A DNA stretch of 6,725 nucleotides from Acetobacteraceae bacterium (lineage in GTDB: Bacteria > Pseudomonadota > Alphaproteobacteria > Acetobacterales > Acetobacteraceae), in contig DNXO01000132.1 of assembly GCA_003506895.1 (NCBI GenBank), forward strand, positions 41,893 through 48,617. The letters are read 5' to 3'. The position numbers and the translations under genes are program-made. The notes beneath the pieces were generated by a model. That model worked only from the letters and a program-made list of their open reading frames with translations. It did no database searches and had not been told where the DNA came from. Positions 5,936 through 6,725 of the stretch are shown here, in pieces. Each line of letters begins with the position of its first letter. The first letter of the stretch is position 1.

Positions 5936-6725
5936 ATGACGAAGCGCATGCTGATCGACGCCACGCACGCGGAAGAAACCCGCGTCGTGGTGCTGGACGG
6001 TACCCGACTTGAAGATTTCGACGTCGAGACATCGACGAAGCGGCAACTCAAGGGGAACATCTACCTCGCCAAGGTAGTACGGGTCGAACCAAGCCTTCAG
6101 GCGGCGTTCGTGGAATACGGCGGCAATCGCCACGGCTTCCTGGCGTTCAGCGAAATCCATCCCGACTACTACCAAATCCCGGTCGCCGACCGTCAACGCC
6201 TGCTGGAAATGCAGGCCGAAGAGGCTCGGCGCGAGGAAGAGGAAGAAGACCTGGAACTGGCCCTGAGCCAAGGCACGGTCGAACCCCTGCCCATTCCGGT
6301 AGCGGCGCCTGTCGAACCGGAACCGGCGGCCGAGGCCTGGGCGTTTCCATCGACCCCGCATCTGCTGGCCGAACCCGCCGCCACCACGGAACCGCTCGCG
6401 GCGGAAGCCCCGGTTGCCGAGGCCGAGGCCTGGGCGAAGCCAGATGCCCCGCGCCTTATCGCGGAACCCGCGGCGGCGCAGCCGCTGGCGATCCTCGCGG
6501 ATCGGGTCGTTGAAGACGAATCCGACAGTGACGAATCCTACGACAACGACGGCGACCACGTCGAAGTGCTGCCTCCCCCGGAAACCGTGGGCGGTGGCGA
6601 CCAGGAAACCGGCGATGACCGGAACGAACGCCGCATGCCGTCGCGCTTCATGCGCAACTACAAGATCCAGGAGGTCATCCGCCGCCGGCAGATCCTGCTG
6701 GTCCAGGTCGTCAAGGAAGAGCGCG
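5936..6725 (+). CDS. rne: Ribonuclease E, N-terminal part (S1 domain split by acidic insertion)
   Basis: RNase E is the endoribonuclease that starts mRNA decay, matures rRNA and tRNA, and scaffolds the degradosome. The first 263 codons are visible and the frame is open at the right edge. The start MTKRMLIDATHAEETRVVVL and the blocks RQLKGNIYLAKVVRVEPSLQAAFVEYGGNRHGFLAFSE and IHPDYYQI form the first part of the S1 RNA-binding domain. Residues 88 to about 240 are a Glu/Ala/Pro-rich insertion (EEEEEDLELAL, then Ala-Pro repeats, then DESDSDESYDNDGD). The S1 fold resumes at YKIQEVIRRRQILLVQVVKEER (242-263), equivalent to IKDVLREGQEVIVQIDKEER in E. coli, where only a short loop separates the parts. 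The catalytic DNase I-like domain and the zinc link lie beyond the window. RNase G is less likely given the insertion. It is divergent from the amidase and has a long leader. Confidence 0.95.
   Translation, partial: MTKRMLIDATHAEETRVVVLDGTRLEDFDVETSTKRQLKGNIYLAKVVRVEPSLQAAFVEYGGNRHGFLAFSEIHPDYYQIPVADRQRLLEMQAEEARREEEEEDLELALSQGTVEPLPIPVAAPVEPEPAAEAWAFPSTPHLLAEPAATTEPLAAEAPVAEAEAWAKPDAPRLIAEPAAAQPLAILADRVVEDESDSDESYDNDGDHVEVLPPPETVGGGDQETGDDRNERRMPSRFMRNYKIQEVIRRRQILLVQVVKEER
6329..6490 (+). repeat. rne: Imperfect in-frame repeat of 23-24 codons inside rne
   Basis: Unit 1 (6329-6400) encodes AEAWAFPSTPHLLAEPAATTEPLA and unit 2 (6422-6490) AEAWAKPDAPRLIAEPAAAQPLA, separated by seven codons. 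Both open with the same twelve bases, GCCGAGGCCTGG, and share AEAWA, PxxP, LLAEPAA/LIAEPAA and PLA. The units start at residues 132 and 163 of RNase E. This suggests local duplication within the S1 insertion, with drift since. Confidence 0.8.

Noticed and set aside
4390..6012. A 540-codon plus-strand open frame spanning the amidase, the intergenic region and the rne start
   Set aside because: It is the reverse shadow of a well-supported amidase gene, overlaps the start of rne in another frame, and its protein is Arg/Gly/His-rich with no domain. Long antisense frames are common in GC-rich DNA.

Overview
The window is GC-rich and looks like the chromosome of an alphaproteobacterium, probably in or near the Rhodospirillales/Acetobacteraceae (the family-level guess is weak). 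The signs are the gene order rne / amidase / mrcA / prfB, which I know as a common alphaproteobacterial arrangement, and an RNase E whose S1 domain is split by a long acidic insertion.

Layout: four genes run leftward on the minus strand. From upstream to downstream they are an AmiC-type N-acetylmuramoyl-L-alanine amidase (4483-5328), a cyanuric-acid-amidohydrolase/barbiturase family enzyme (3338-4456), the bifunctional penicillin-binding protein 1A mrcA (607-3231), and the first 191 codons of prfB, peptide chain release factor 2 (575 to the left edge). The gaps are 26, 106 and 31 bases, so one transcript is plausible. prfB is split by an in-frame TGA at a textbook programmed +1 frameshift site. 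On the plus strand, rne (RNase E) starts at 5936 and runs off the right edge.

Between the two divergent transcription units lie 607 bases (5329-5935) without a convincing gene. An AT-rich patch next to the amidase start could hold the divergent promoters. The rest can fold into a series of hairpins, several within a long-range helix pairing about 5526-5557 with 5844-5877. G-U wobbles favour folding of the plus-strand RNA, which would be the rne leader. I see no match to known large RNAs here.

How the genes fit together: amidase and PBP1A remodel and build peptidoglycan, RF2 terminates translation at UGA/UAA, and RNase E starts mRNA decay. The cyanuric acid amidohydrolase is the outlier, a catabolic s-triazine ring-opening enzyme placed inside a cell-wall/translation cluster. 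The three points most worth a second look are that insertion, the structured rne leader, and the repeat-bearing insertion in RNase E.
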